A DNA stretch of 64,000 nt from Streptomyces bacillaris (GTDB lineage: Bacteria; Actinomycetota; Actinomycetes; Streptomycetales; Streptomycetaceae): the NCBI RefSeq assembly GCF_003268675.1, contig NZ_CP029378.1, positions 2,852,001 to 2,916,000 of the forward strand. Direction: 5' to 3'. A program made the position numbers and the translations under genes. The notes under the pieces are model-generated. The model was not told the DNA's origin. It saw nothing but the letters and a program-made list of their open reading frames with translations, and did not search any database. This document shows, piece by piece, positions 9,001 to 17,499 of the stretch. How positions within the stretch are numbered: position 1 is the first letter of the stretch; every line of letters starts with the position of its first letter.

Positions 9001-11815
9001 TGACGTGGGCGCCGGTCCAGGTGAAGGTGAGCGAGCGGCCGCTACGGGCGTGGACGGCACGCTGGATCTTCCCGCCGGACCAGGTGTAGGAGACCACGTT
9101 GGAGGAGGCGTCGGTGATCCGGGCGAGCAGCCCGCCGGTGGAGAACTCGTAGAGGGTGCCGGACTTGTCCTGGAGGCGGTAGGTGCCCGCCGCCGTGTCG
9201 AGAGTCAGCTTGGCGAACCGGCCGGGCGGCGGGGCGAAGCTCCCGTCGGGGTTCTTGCCGAAGCGGACGTCCTGGCCGTCGGGGTAGCGGATGACGACGT
9301 TGCCGGTGCCGTCGTCGTCCGGGGTGAGTCGCATGTCGTAGCGGGTCGACCAGCCGGCCCCGAAGGCGAGGTCCCGCCGCGGGTCGAGGCTGTTGTAGGT
9401 GCGGACGAGGCCGAGGTCGGGGCCGACGGAGGTGATCGTTGCGTCGACGGCCGCCGAGGTGAAGTTGCCGACGTTCGGGTCGAACTCCTTGCCCGGGGTG
9501 GCGGAGAGCCGGGAGGTGATCTCCGGCTGCGGCACCGCCGCGACCAGGGCGATCTGGGCGGTGGGCACCTCGTTGGAGGCGTCCTTGACGAAGCCGCGCC
9601 ACAGGTAGGTGGTGCCCCACTTCAGCCGGCCGGCGGGGACCGGGTAGGCGGAGGCGGTCTGGTAGGCGGAGGTGGTGCAGGCGGTCGGCTTGCCGTCCTT
9701 GTCGGCCTCGCAGATCTCGTACTTGTACTGGAGGACGGAGCCCGGCGGTGCGTCGATGTCGACGCCGCTCGCCCAGAGCTGGGGCGTGAGGGTCTGTGCC
9801 TGGTAGCCGTTGGGCGGGAACTGCTCCTTGATCACCGGGGCGATGTCGAAGACCTGGAGGGTGAGCCGGCCGGGCGGCACCTGTTCGTCGGTGAAGACCT
9901 TGCCGCCGGTGCGCACCATGGTGAAGTCGAGCAGGTACGCCCCAGGGGGCAGCGCCTTGATGGTGGCGTCCAGCGTCGCCTTCCCGCCGCGCGCCACGTT
10001 CCCGGTGAGGTTGGCGGACCGCTGCTGGGTGACGAGCTTGCCCTTGGCGTCGTAGGCGCGGTACGCGAGGTAGTAGCCGCTCGGGGTCCAGGTCTCGGCA
10101 CCGGTGTTGGTGACGGTGACCTTGACCTTCCCGGCCTGGTTCTGGAGCACCGGCGGGTCGGGGACGGGCTTGGGGAAGGCGTAGGTGGCGCTGTACGGGG
10201 AGTGGGTGACGTACAGCTTCGGCGGGTTGGCGGTGGCGTGGCCGGTGAACTTCTTGAAGGCGAGCGGATCGGTGGCCGAGGCGCGCAGGGAGAGCCCGTG
10301 GTTGGGCTGGGTCCCGTCGACCCAGCGCTGGACCAGGTCGCGGCCGCCCTTGCCAAGGTTGAAGAGTTCCCCGGCCGGCGGGCAGGCGGAGGCGGACTGG
10401 CCGAAGGCGACGTGCCCGTACGCGAACGACTTCGTCGCGAGGGCAGCGCCGACCGAGGGGCCGGGGTAGGAGGTGCCGGTCCCGGCGGTCCAGGACTGGG
10501 TGACGGGGTGGACGGCGACCGGGCGGGGTTTGCAGGAGGCGGCGTCGAAGTTCACCAGTTGGAGCTGGGCGCCGAAGATGCGGTGGTGGCGCAGCCGTTC
10601 GTCCAGGCCGGGGAAGCCAAGGTAGGAGTGGGTCGCGCCACTGGGGCCCCGGCCGGTGTGGAGTTCGCCGGAGCCGACCACGGAGGGGCCGCCGTCCCTG
10701 ACGTACATGGAGGTGGAGGCCGTGCCGGTGTCGACCGAGGGGTCGAGCTGGACGGGGAAGGCGCGGGCCGGGTCGGTGAGCCAGTCGCGGTCGGCGCTGA
10801 TGTGGAGCGTCCGCCCGCCGTCGCGGTCTTCGGCCAGGCGGTAGCGGACGCCGTACGAGATGACGCCCCGGGCGTCCGTCATGAACCCGGCCGGGATGAC
10901 GGCGGCGGTCTCGCCGTCGCCGTCGGTGAGGACGATTCCGCCGTCCCGCTCGGTGGCGGTCAGGCCGTTCAGGGTGAGCGGGAAGGAGAAGTCGGCGGGT
11001 GCGTCGGCGGAGCGCAGGACCAGGGTCTCCTTGACGCCGCCCGCCTGGGCGTCGAGCCAGAGGTCGGTGTCCGGCAGGACGTTCTCGTAACTGACCCGGT
11101 TCCCCTGGGCGTTGCCCGGTGCGGCGGCGGCACCGTCGAGCCGGTAGCCGAAGGAGGCGCCGGACGGGAGGGTGAGCAGGGCGAGTCGGGGGCTGTCGGC
11201 GCGGGGCGCCAGGGTCAGGGCGACGGAGTCCGCGGTGGTGGTCCAGCCTTCGCTGTTTCCGGCGCGGCGGCCGGCCGGTGCGCTCCCGTCCGGCTCGGCG
11301 TCGGTGAGCGTGGTATCGATGTGCTGCCAACTGCCTTTTTCGTTCAGGTAGTTGATGGGAGTGGTGGATATCTCCGTGGTGCGGGTGCCGTCCTGGTTGG
11401 CGTAGGTGCGGCTGAGGGCGTCCCGTTCGGCGACGATCTCCGCACTGGTCGCGGCGTCGAATCCGGTGACGCGCGGCGCGGGCGGATCGCTCACCTCGGC
11501 GGTGTTGGGCGGGCCGGAGGGCCGGGCGGCGGCCTTCGGGGCGCCGGTCGGGTAGGTGGCGCGCAGCGACGTGGGCGGCCGGGTGTTGGCGGGGCCGCCC
11601 GCGAAGTGGCCGAGCCCTTCGGCGCTCCCCCACCGCTGGTCCGGCCCCTCGGCGGCGGCGGGCCGCTCCGGCAGCAGCGGGAAGCCGGTGGCGGCGAGGG
11701 CCAGCGAGCCGACGGCGAGCGCCACGACCAGGGCCAGGCCGACGGCCTTGCCCCAGATGCCGCGTACCGCACGGCGCATCAGCAGACGGCGCGCAATTCC
11801 TCGGTACGCGGGCAT
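5963..11815 (-). CDS. RHS polymorphic toxin, N-terminal part (signal, DNRLRE-like, LamG, YD repeats); ends at frameshift
   Basis: N-terminal 1950 codons of the same RHS protein; the rejoined product would be about 3,200 residues. Start ATG 11815 follows a G-rich ribosome site (TTGGGGGGTCC). A basic leader and hydrophobic segment (LALVVALAVGSLALAATG) give an export signal or anchor. Next comes a beta-rich region with DNRLRE-type features (STSMYVRDGGPSVVGSGELH, SYLGFPGL), a fibronectin-like CARDB-type segment (VTVTNTGAETWTPSGY), the start of the RHS shell (TSAAVDATITSVGPDLGLVR), an inserted LamG module (about 8860-8170) and many YD repeats. After PPIGPP the frame degenerates into arginine/proline-rich shadow sequence and stops at 5963, while the repeats resume in the next frame. 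It is divergent from the lectin-like gene at 11981. Confidence 0.85.
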   Translation of the reverse strand: MPAYRGIARRLLMRRAVRGIWGKAVGLALVVALAVGSLALAATGFPLLPERPAAAEGPDQRWGSAEGLGHFAGGPANTRPPTSLRATYPTGAPKAAARPSGPPNTAEVSDPPAPRVTGFDAATSAEIVAERDALSRTYANQDGTRTTEISTTPINYLNEKGSWQHIDTTLTDAEPDGSAPAGRRAGNSEGWTTTADSVALTLAPRADSPRLALLTLPSGASFGYRLDGAAAAPGNAQGNRVSYENVLPDTDLWLDAQAGGVKETLVLRSADAPADFSFPLTLNGLTATERDGGIVLTDGDGETAAVIPAGFMTDARGVISYGVRYRLAEDRDGGRTLHISADRDWLTDPARAFPVQLDPSVDTGTASTSMYVRDGGPSVVGSGELHTGRGPSGATHSYLGFPGLDERLRHHRIFGAQLQLVNFDAASCKPRPVAVHPVTQSWTAGTGTSYPGPSVGAALATKSFAYGHVAFGQSASACPPAGELFNLGKGGRDLVQRWVDGTQPNHGLSLRASATDPLAFKKFTGHATANPPKLYVTHSPYSATYAFPKPVPDPPVLQNQAGKVKVTVTNTGAETWTPSGYYLAYRAYDAKGKLVTQQRSANLTGNVARGGKATLDATIKALPPGAYLLDFTMVRTGGKVFTDEQVPPGRLTLQVFDIAPVIKEQFPPNGYQAQTLTPQLWASGVDIDAPPGSVLQYKYEICEADKDGKPTACTTSAYQTASAYPVPAGRLKWGTTYLWRGFVKDASNEVPTAQIALVAAVPQPEITSRLSATPGKEFDPNVGNFTSAAVDATITSVGPDLGLVRTYNSLDPRRDLAFGAGWSTRYDMRLTPDDDGTGNVVIRYPDGQDVRFGKNPDGSFAPPPGRFAKLTLDTAAGTYRLQDKSGTLYEFSTGGLLARITDASSNVVSYTWSGGKIQRAVHARSGRSLTFTWTGAHVTSVSTNPVDGAPLTWTYTYTGDVLDQVCDPTGGCTRYAYTSGSHYASTVLDARPASYWKLGESEGTAAGSAVEANLGKDRGTATDITLGAAGAITGDPGTAAGFNGSTSRITLPSGTLKKSRDLAVEVWFKTPATGVGGPLVGYQDKAWGTAPGVGVPALYVGTDGKLRGQFWTGTAAPITDTTKNVNDGKWHHAVLSVSGSTQSLYLDGKLSGTLTGKQLTAGDLTHNQIGAARVSAPASWPGWGSTAARSFAGTIDDVAVYHHPLGATAVAAHHREGTRAADLLTRTTLPSGRTASEVAYDTARDRVREYTDRNGGTWKIGTPAVFGGDDDLRRTVEVHDPVDSPYFYEYDGLTSRMLRYGEPMALGARDSRPAPSPTGTDPPGQICTEPDPGDPAFCTNPPGDGGSEPDFIRHPADGVAIRLFTYDDNGYQTGITSENGDQVTLGYDDRGNVVRRTTCRAKGDCQTAHTQYPIPAGDLDLRADQPSATLDGRSSGPTDTRFRTRYEYDARGLLTLQTAADGGTVRNTYTTGAEPAIGGGNTPTGLPLTSTDPRGKVTRYQYFSSGDLAQITEPSGLVTKFTYDALGRKLTETEVSDANPAGATVTLAYDKLSRVVSTTEPATTNAVTLARHQQRTVTAYDADGNTVRTEVGDVLGGDEPRTMTFEADDHGRPAKAVDAEGNETSYGYDSLGNRTSMVDANGNHFQYVYTARNMMAEVRLRDWDDDGGDPEYTVLQSYAYDPGGRVARNTDAMGRTVLYDYYGDDLVKSLTLKDFRNPDGTRRDIVVEANTYDGAGNILTEKAYNGSVVTEYTYDAVGRTQSEVTDPGGLARRTTFTYDLAGNVTTTASSGSPSNVPWPVSATPETVRYVYDQAGNVEQETVENGTEGRTTRYTYDQRGLVTSRTDAGGHRTDYGYDETGRPLSVTAPPVETESAGGAATTTRPTTYTGYDTFGAVTESVDALGNTNRTTYDRLGRAVSATAPPIGPPAPRKRSPRPPAAPTTPWATCSP

Positions 11816-11980
11816 GGACCCCCCAAGTGCGTCTTCGAACGGACCAGTTGATGTTGTGGGGCGTGGGGAAGGCGTGTCGAGGCGGGCACGAACTGTTCAT
11901 GTGCCCTTTGGTTGCAGGTGACACCTATTCACCCGGCGGCTACCGCACCGTTCACCGAAGCTCGCCTAGCGTCCGACTCC
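11816..11980. promoter_or_regulatory. Divergent intergenic region between RHS toxin and tachylectin-like gene
   Basis: 165 bp separate the two divergent starts (11815 minus, 11981 plus), so both promoters must lie here. It is less GC-rich than the flanks. A TAGCGT hexamer at about 11968 sits close to the plus-strand ATG, as a -10 box would for a very short or absent leader, but I see no convincing -35. The minus-strand gene has its G-rich ribosome site at the edge. Joint control of the two exported proteins is inference. Confidence 0.4.
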
Positions 11981-13947
11981 ATGACTCTCATCTCGACACG
12001 ACGGAAGGCGCGTTGGGCCGGCGCACTGACGGCGGCGGCCACCGTCGTCCCGCTGCTCGTGGGCCTTCCGGGTACGGCGCACGCGGCGGAGACCGCCACC
12101 TGCACCCCTCGGGTCCGATGTACGCGGTGGACACGGCGGGCAAGCTGCTCCGCACCGACATGCCGACTCCCGTGAGCGGCGGCACCCTTGGCACGCCGGG
12201 GACCATCGACACCGGGTGGAACGGCTACGGCCGGGTGCTGGCCGGCCAGAGTGCCCGCTTCTACGGCATCAAGTCCGACGGCCTGTATCTGAGCCGGCGG
12301 ACCTCCGGCACCTGGGACATCCACCACAAGAAGATCAGCCCGGACTTCGGCTGGCTGGCGGGTGCGGCGAGCCGCAACCGGATCACGGTCGACCGGGGCG
12401 ACCGGCTCTGGGTGCTCAACAGCGAGGGCCAGCTCCGCGCCCACAAGTACGACCTCGCCACCGAGAAGTGGACCGGCGACAGCGGGAAGATCATCGACCA
12501 GGGCTGGCAGCGCTACGACCTCATCGTCGCGGCCGACGCGGGGGTGGTCTACGGCCGCGACGCCACCGACGGCCGGCTCTACCGCTCGCGCTACGACTTC
12601 ACCAGCCAGCGGTGGCTGGAGCGCCATGTCGTCGAGAGCCTCGCCGACTGGCGCCAGTACACCAAGGGGATCACGTCGATCGGCGGAGACACCCTGGTCG
12701 GCGTGACCGCCTCGGGCGCCGCCCACTACTACCGCTTCGACGAGAACATCCGGGACTTCACCGTCTACAAGAAGACGGTGGCCGCGAGCGGCTGGCAGAA
12801 CTACACGAACGTCTCCGGAGCACCGGACGCCTGCCGTCTCACCGCCAACCCCACCCCGCCCTCCCCCGCCGCACCGCTGGAGAGCTACAGCTCCACCACG
12901 GCGGTCCAGTCCTCCACCGGATCGCTGGAGTTCGCCTACACGGACAACATCGGCCGCCTGGTGCACGGCCGGATGACGGACCCCTCCGACTTCAACGGGG
13001 TGCAGTGGGCCACCGTCTCCGGCAACGAGGCCTTCACCGGCCGCCCCACGTTGACCGAGCACAGTGACGGCCGGGTCGTCATCACCGCGCAGAACACCTC
13101 CGGCAGCATCTGGCAGCGTACGCAGACCGCCAAGGCCGGTGCCGACTGGAACAACTGGGTCGACCTGGCGGGCGCGATGGCCCACCGCCCGGTCACCGCG
13201 AAGACCCCAGGCGGCCTGCTCGTCCAGTTCGCCGTCGCCGCCGACGGCTCGCCCTGGTACCGCATCCAGCAGCGGCCCAACGTCGACTTCATGGGGTGGA
13301 TGCGGCTGAGCGGGACCGGTCTGGCCGGCCCGCTCCAGGCCGTCACCGTCCGCGACGGCATCCAGCTCTTCGCCACCACCACCGGCGGCACGCTCTCCAC
13401 CGCCCGGTTCACCGAGAGCGGCACCCTCACCTCATGGAGCGGCCTCGGCGCCCAGAACGTCAGCGACGCGCCCTCGGTCGTCGTCTACCCCGGCTACCGC
13501 ATCCGGGTCTTCGCCAACGACGGCCAGGGCCACGTCGTCACGACGGCCCAGACCACGGAGAACGGGGCCTTCGGCGGCTGGGACACGGTCGGCGGCCTGA
13601 ACGCCGACGGCGCGCCGAGCGCCGTCATCTCCCCGCTCACCGGCCTCACCGAGATCACCGCGCGCGGCACCGACGGCTACGTCCACAACACCGGTGAGAC
13701 CGTCCAGGGCAGCGGCTCCTGGCGGGCATGGCAGCAGGCGTCGTTCGAGGCCTCCGCCACCGCGCCGACCACCTTCGCGTACACCAACAGCTCCGGCCCG
13801 ACCTGGGCGTACGTCTTCCGCACCGCCGACAACCAGACCCGCGTCTACCAGGTCCAGCAGGGCTTCGCCCGGTCCGCCGCCACGAGCGGTGCCCGGACCA
13901 CGCCCCGGTTCACGGTCGGCTCCCTGCCCCGGCCGTCCGAGGACTGA
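11981..13947 (+). CDS. Secreted tachylectin-like beta-propeller protein (frameshifted after the signal peptide)
   Basis: Probable secreted lectin-like protein. ATG 11981 opens a good Sec signal (TRRKARWAGALTAAATVVPL, then GLPGTAHA|AET). After AETATCTP the frame must shift by one base: the mature protein continues as SGPMYAVDTAGKLLRTDMP in the frame that runs to 13947. Restoring one C in the run near 12106-12109 joins them. The first half resembles tachylectin-2 repeats (GWNGYGRVLAGQSARFYGI, GWQRYDLIVAADAGVVYG, WRQYTKG). After a short Pro/Ser linker the second half is another propeller-like beta repeat set (GRPTLTEHSDGRVVITAQN). A 706-codon reading frame beginning at 11827 covers the mature part but has no signal peptide, so I do not use its start. 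Confidence 0.7.
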
Positions 13948-13952
13948 CCCGT

Positions 13953-13989
13953 ACTGCCGGGGCGGCGCCCACCCCGCCGCCCCGGCAGT
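13953..13989. terminator. Hairpin between the tachylectin-like gene and the LeuE gene
   Basis: A 15-bp perfect GC stem (13953-13967 pairs with 13975-13989, arms starting ACTGCCGGGG) with a 7-base loop lies 6 bases after the plus-strand stop. The minus-strand exporter gene ends 83 bp further on, so it may serve both directions. There is no T-run, as is normal for Streptomyces. Confidence 0.75.
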
Positions 13990-14071
13990 CGCCCTCGGAC
14001 CGCCGACGGGCCTGCTCGCGCGCGGAGTCGAGTCACCCTTCCCCGTACTCCTGCCTCCTGCCTCCTGCCTC

Positions 14072-14734
14072 CTACACGCTGCTGAGCGAGAGCTTCGCCG
14101 CGAACCCCAGGAAGAGCACGCCCGCCGCCGAGGTCGCCCCCGCCGAGAGGCGCTTGCGGCGGCGGAAGGCGGCGGCCAGGCGGGTGCCGCCGAAGATCAG
14201 CGTGGAGAGGTAGAGGAAGCTGGCGAGCTGGAGCAACGTGCCCAGCACCAGGAACGACAGGGCCGGGTAGGCGTAGCCGGGGTCGACGAACTGTACGAAG
14301 AACGAGATCAGGAACAGGATCGCCTTCGGGTTGATCAGGCTGACCACCAGCGCCCGCCGGTAGGGGTTCTCCGTCGGCCCCGCCCCGGACGCCTCGGCCG
14401 CCTCCGCCAGTTCGGCGGTCCGCCGGTGCCGTTCGCGCCACAGGGACACCGCCGCGCGCAGCATGCCGATCGCCAGCCAGGTCAGATAGCCCGCGCCCGC
14501 GTACTTGACGATGGCGAACAGCAGGGGCGTGGTCTGGAGCAGCGAGGCCGCGCCGAGCGCGGCGAGCGTCATCAGGACGGTGTCGCCGGTCCATACGCCC
14601 GCGGCGGCTCTGTAGCCGGTGCGTACGCCGCGTCGCGCCGCGACGGAGAGCACGTACAGCGAGTTCGGGCCCGGCAGGAGAACGATCAGCAGCAGGCCCG
14701 CGAGGTAGGTCGGAAGGTCGGTGACACCCAGCAT
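14072..14734 (-). CDS. LysE/LeuE-family amino acid exporter
   Basis: 220-residue inner-membrane protein of the LysE/RhtB superfamily. The opening TDLPTYLAGLLLIVLLPGPN closely matches the LeuE subgroup, whose E. coli member exports leucine and related amino acids. About six hydrophobic segments are visible, with the family-typical PGPNSLYVLSVAARRG near residues 22-37 and NPKAILFLISFFVQF in the middle. I start at ATG 14734 (MLGVTDLP) rather than 14752 because the extra MCETPS is atypical for the family. The substrate is inferred from family only. It is a single gene with its own upstream region before the plus-strand transpeptidase gene. Confidence 0.85.
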   Translation of the reverse strand: MLGVTDLPTYLAGLLLIVLLPGPNSLYVLSVAARRGVRTGYRAAAGVWTGDTVLMTLAALGAASLLQTTPLLFAIVKYAGAGYLTWLAIGMLRAAVSLWRERHRRTAELAEAAEASGAGPTENPYRRALVVSLINPKAILFLISFFVQFVDPGYAYPALSFLVLGTLLQLASFLYLSTLIFGGTRLAAAFRRRKRLSAGATSAAGVLFLGFAAKLSLSSV

Positions 14735-14924
14735 GGACGGAGTTTCGCACACCCGTACGCCGCCGTGCCCAGCCGTCTCGCCGTGACCTTTCGGCCGTCC
14801 TGCTGTGACCTGGCGCCACTACCGTCGTGCGCAGGATTCGACCACCGGGCCGGACGGGCATCCGTCAGGGGAGCGCCGGTGAGGCACCGGACGGACCGGA
14901 CACGAGCACGGGGGATGGGTGGGG

Positions 14925-16018
14925 ATGGCGGGGATGGCGCGCAGGAACATGGGCAACGTCGGCGTGGAGAGCGACGCGTACGGGAACGGGGGCGACGGCG
15001 ATCCTTACGGCAACGGCCCGTACAGCAACGGCCCGTACGGCAGCGCCCCCTCCGTCCAGGGGCACCGGCACGGCGGCCCGTCACGCGGCAGGCGTACGGC
15101 GACCGCCACCGCGGCCGGGGTGCTCGCGATAGCCGCCCTGGCCGCGGGGTGCGGGCCGCAGGACCCGGCCGCCGACGCGCTCAAGCAGCCGACGGCACCG
15201 GCACCCGCCACCACCGCCACGACGGCCCCGCCGCCCCCTCCCCCACCGAAGACGGAAAGGCCGACGACACCACCCCCACACCCACCCCCACACCCACGCC
15301 GACGCCCACGCCCACCGAGCCGCCCACCGCCCCGCCGGTCGCGTCGCCCTCCCCCGCACCCCGCCCGAGCACGGCCTCTCCGCAGCCCGAGGTTCTGATG
15401 CGGACGGGCTCCGAGGGGCCCCGGGTACGGGAGTTGCAGGCGCGACTGCGGCAGATCGGACACTTCGGGCGGAACCCCACCGGCTACTACGGCACGGTCA
15501 CCGCCGAGGCCGTCCGGTCCTTCCAGGTCAAGCGGGGGACGGAGGGGACCGGCGAGACGGACGCGGCCACCTGGCAGAAGCTGCGGGCCATGACCCGTAC
15601 GCCGACGGCCGACGAGCTGGACCCGCCGACCGAGCGGCCGGTGGCGAAGCCGGACGAGCGGTGTCTGACCGGCCGGGTGCTCTGCATCAGCAAGAAGAGC
15701 CGGACGCTGGCGTGGATGATCGACGGCCGGGTGGTCTCGGCGATGGACGTGCGCTTCGGCTCGGAGTACACGCCCACGCGGGAGGGCGAGTTCAAGGTGT
15801 TCTGGAAGTCCCGGGACCATGTGTCGACGCTGTACGACACCCCGATGCCGTACGCCCTCTTCTTCAGCGGCGGCCAGGCGGTGCACTACTCCGCCGACTT
15901 CGCGTCCAACGGCTATGCCGGGGCCTCACACGGCTGCGTGAACGTCCGGGACAGGAAGAAGGTCGCGGCTCTCTTCGACCAGGTGAAGAACGGCGACAAG
16001 GTCGTCATCTACTGGTGA
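14925..16018 (+). CDS. L,D-transpeptidase lipoprotein with peptidoglycan-binding domain (frameshifted)
   Basis: Cell-wall enzyme that would form 3-3 peptidoglycan cross-links. The N-terminal frame (GTG 14919 or ATG 14925) encodes an about 45-residue Gly/Asn/Tyr-rich cytoplasmic tail with PYxNG repeats, then a hydrophobic segment with a lipobox (LAIAALAAGC, Cys near 15147-15149). After the lipobox the frame shifts by one base within 15228-15245 (CCGCCCCCTCCCCC). The second frame carries a Pro/Thr linker (TPTPTPTP), a PG_binding_1 domain (GPRVRELQARLRQIG...VKRG) and a YkuD catalytic domain with the SHGCVNVRD active-site cysteine motif. Neither half works alone: one has the anchor, the other the catalytic domain. 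One missing C explains it. Confidence 0.8.
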
Positions 16019-16059
16019 GGGGCGCGCGGCGGGCCCGAGACGTGCCTGCGGAGTGAGAG

Positions 16060-16098
16060 GGCGCGGGCGGGACCGGGGGAACGTGTCCCGCCCGCGCC
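16060..16098. terminator. Hairpin after the L,D-transpeptidase gene
   Basis: A 14-bp perfect stem (16060-16073 with 16085-16098, arms starting GGCGCGGGCG) with an 11-base loop, 41 bases past the transpeptidase stop. Confidence 0.65.
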
Positions 16099-16320
16099 GA
16101 TGCGCTGAGCCGAAGGTACGGGGGGAACCCCGGCTCGTCGCGCTGCCGATGACCAGTCGGCTCACTCTGTACTGCGCCCGGCCCTCGAAAAACGTCACAC
16201 CTCAAGTGAACGCTCTATGCGGGAGGTCTCCGTACGGGAACGGGAAGCGCGCCCGTACGCGAGCGGAAGCGCATGCGTACGGGCGCGGGAAACCGACACG
16301 TCGGGGAAGGAAAGCCCAGG
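16099..16320. other. Rest of the intergenic stretch 16019-16320
   Basis: No gene seen. It contains a second inverted repeat, CGTACGGG at 16231-16238 against CCCGTACG at 16252-16259, about 60 bases beyond the stop of the minus-strand gene that ends at 16321. That repeat is a weak terminator candidate for the sigma/anti-sigma pair. Confidence 0.4.
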
Positions 16321-17499
16321 TCAGCGGGTGAGCAGGGCGGTCGGGGCAGGCGCGGCCGACCTCATCGGAGCCACCGCCTCCGCCTCCGCGCGCACGCCGA
16401 CGCCGGCCCGGCGCTCGCTGTCCGCGCGGGGCGGGGCGGGCTCGAAGGAGACGGGAGGCAGGGAGCCGCCGTCGCCGTCACCGGGCCCGTCGCCGTCACC
16501 GCCGCCGCTTCCGTTTCCGGGGCCGCCGGAACCGGTCCCGTCGAGGAGCCGGTCGCAGAAGCGCTCCAGGTTCTCCTCGCCCTTGGCCAGCTGGACCAAC
16601 TGCCGTCGGCTCCGCTCGTCGAGGGTGCCGGCGCGGAAGGCCTTGCAGGCCTTGACGGACTTCTCGTACCAGGTGCCGCCCTGGTCGTGGCCGCCGGAAC
16701 CGCCGGGGCGCTCGTCGCGGCCGGTCGGGTCCTTGGTGGCGTTCTCGCGGCCCGACCCGCCGGGGCCGCCGGAGCCGCCCGACGCATCGGCGCCGCCGGA
16801 CGCGCCCGGACCGACGGACCCACCGGGCCGGTTCCGGTCACCCGTACGGTCGCCGCCGTCCGCCTCCGCGTCGATGCCTCCGGTCTCCGGCCGCTCGGCC
16901 TCCTCCGGCGTGCCGGGCTGCCGGCTCTCGGGCGGGGAGACCGGATCGGGGTCGTCGGGCGGGGACGGTTCGGGCACGGTGGTCGGGTCGTCGGCGGGCA
17001 GTCCGGAGACCAGCGGTTCGGGGGTCGCCGCCGACACGGAGGAGGCGGGCGCGGGTGAGTCCTGGCCGCCGAAGGGGCCCGGGAGGACCCCCGTACCGGC
17101 GGCGACGGCCACACCGCCGAGCGCGCACCCCGCGAGCGAGACGGCCAGACCGAAGCGGACCGGGCGGCTCCAGCGCGGGCGGCGGGGCGGGGCGGCGGGG
17201 GCGGCACCGATGTGGACGGAGTGCAGGGTTCCGGGCTGTCCGGGGAGGGCGGGGCCCGCGCTCCGCCCGGCGAGCCGGTCCCGGCCGGACCGGGTGGCCT
17301 GCCGGAAGGCGGTGAGCACGGCGTCCTCGCCGGGGAGTTCACCGGCCGGGGCACGGCGGGCGGCACGGGCCGCACCGAGTGCTTCGGCGAGCCGGAGAGC
17401 GTCGTCGCGGGCCTGGTCGCCGACGGGTACGACCGGTTCGCCGCGGAGCAGTTTCTCCGCCGCGTCCTTGTCGAGCCACTCGTACTGCTCGTCGGCCAT
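16321..17499 (-). CDS. Single-pass membrane protein coupled to a sigma factor, putative anti-sigma factor
   Basis: 392 residues. The N-terminus (MADEQYEWLDKDAAEKLLRG) and a charged 100-residue cytoplasmic region precede one membrane segment near residues 115-140 (FGLAVSLAGCALGGVAVAAG). A long Pro/Gly/Ser/Asp-rich extracytoplasmic part follows, containing a short folded patch (WYEKSVKACKAFRAGTLD...RFCDRLLDG) with two cysteines. The ATG at 17499 overlaps the TGA of the upstream sigma gene by one base (TGATG), implying coupled, roughly equimolar synthesis. That is the classic sigma/anti-sigma layout and the basis for the call. I do not see the HxxxCxxC zinc motif of ZAS anti-sigmas, so the function is inferred from context. 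Confidence 0.75.
   Translation of the reverse strand: MADEQYEWLDKDAAEKLLRGEPVVPVGDQARDDALRLAEALGAARAARRAPAGELPGEDAVLTAFRQATRSGRDRLAGRSAGPALPGQPGTLHSVHIGAAPAAPPRRPRWSRPVRFGLAVSLAGCALGGVAVAAGTGVLPGPFGGQDSPAPASSVSAATPEPLVSGLPADDPTTVPEPSPPDDPDPVSPPESRQPGTPEEAERPETGGIDAEADGGDRTGDRNRPGGSVGPGASGGADASGGSGGPGGSGRENATKDPTGRDERPGGSGGHDQGGTWYEKSVKACKAFRAGTLDERSRRQLVQLAKGEENLERFCDRLLDGTGSGGPGNGSGGGDGDGPGDGDGGSLPPVSFEPAPPRADSERRAGVGVRAEAEAVAPMRSAAPAPTALLTR

Noticed and set aside
6266..11851. 1861-codon plus-strand frame antisense to the RHS gene
   Set aside because: Val/Gly-rich translation with no domain; it is the shadow of the third-position GC bias of the minus-strand gene.
15262..15330. Short repeated CACCCCCACACC units as a possible CRISPR or minisatellite
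   Set aside because: They encode the Thr-Pro linker of the transpeptidase; no spacers.
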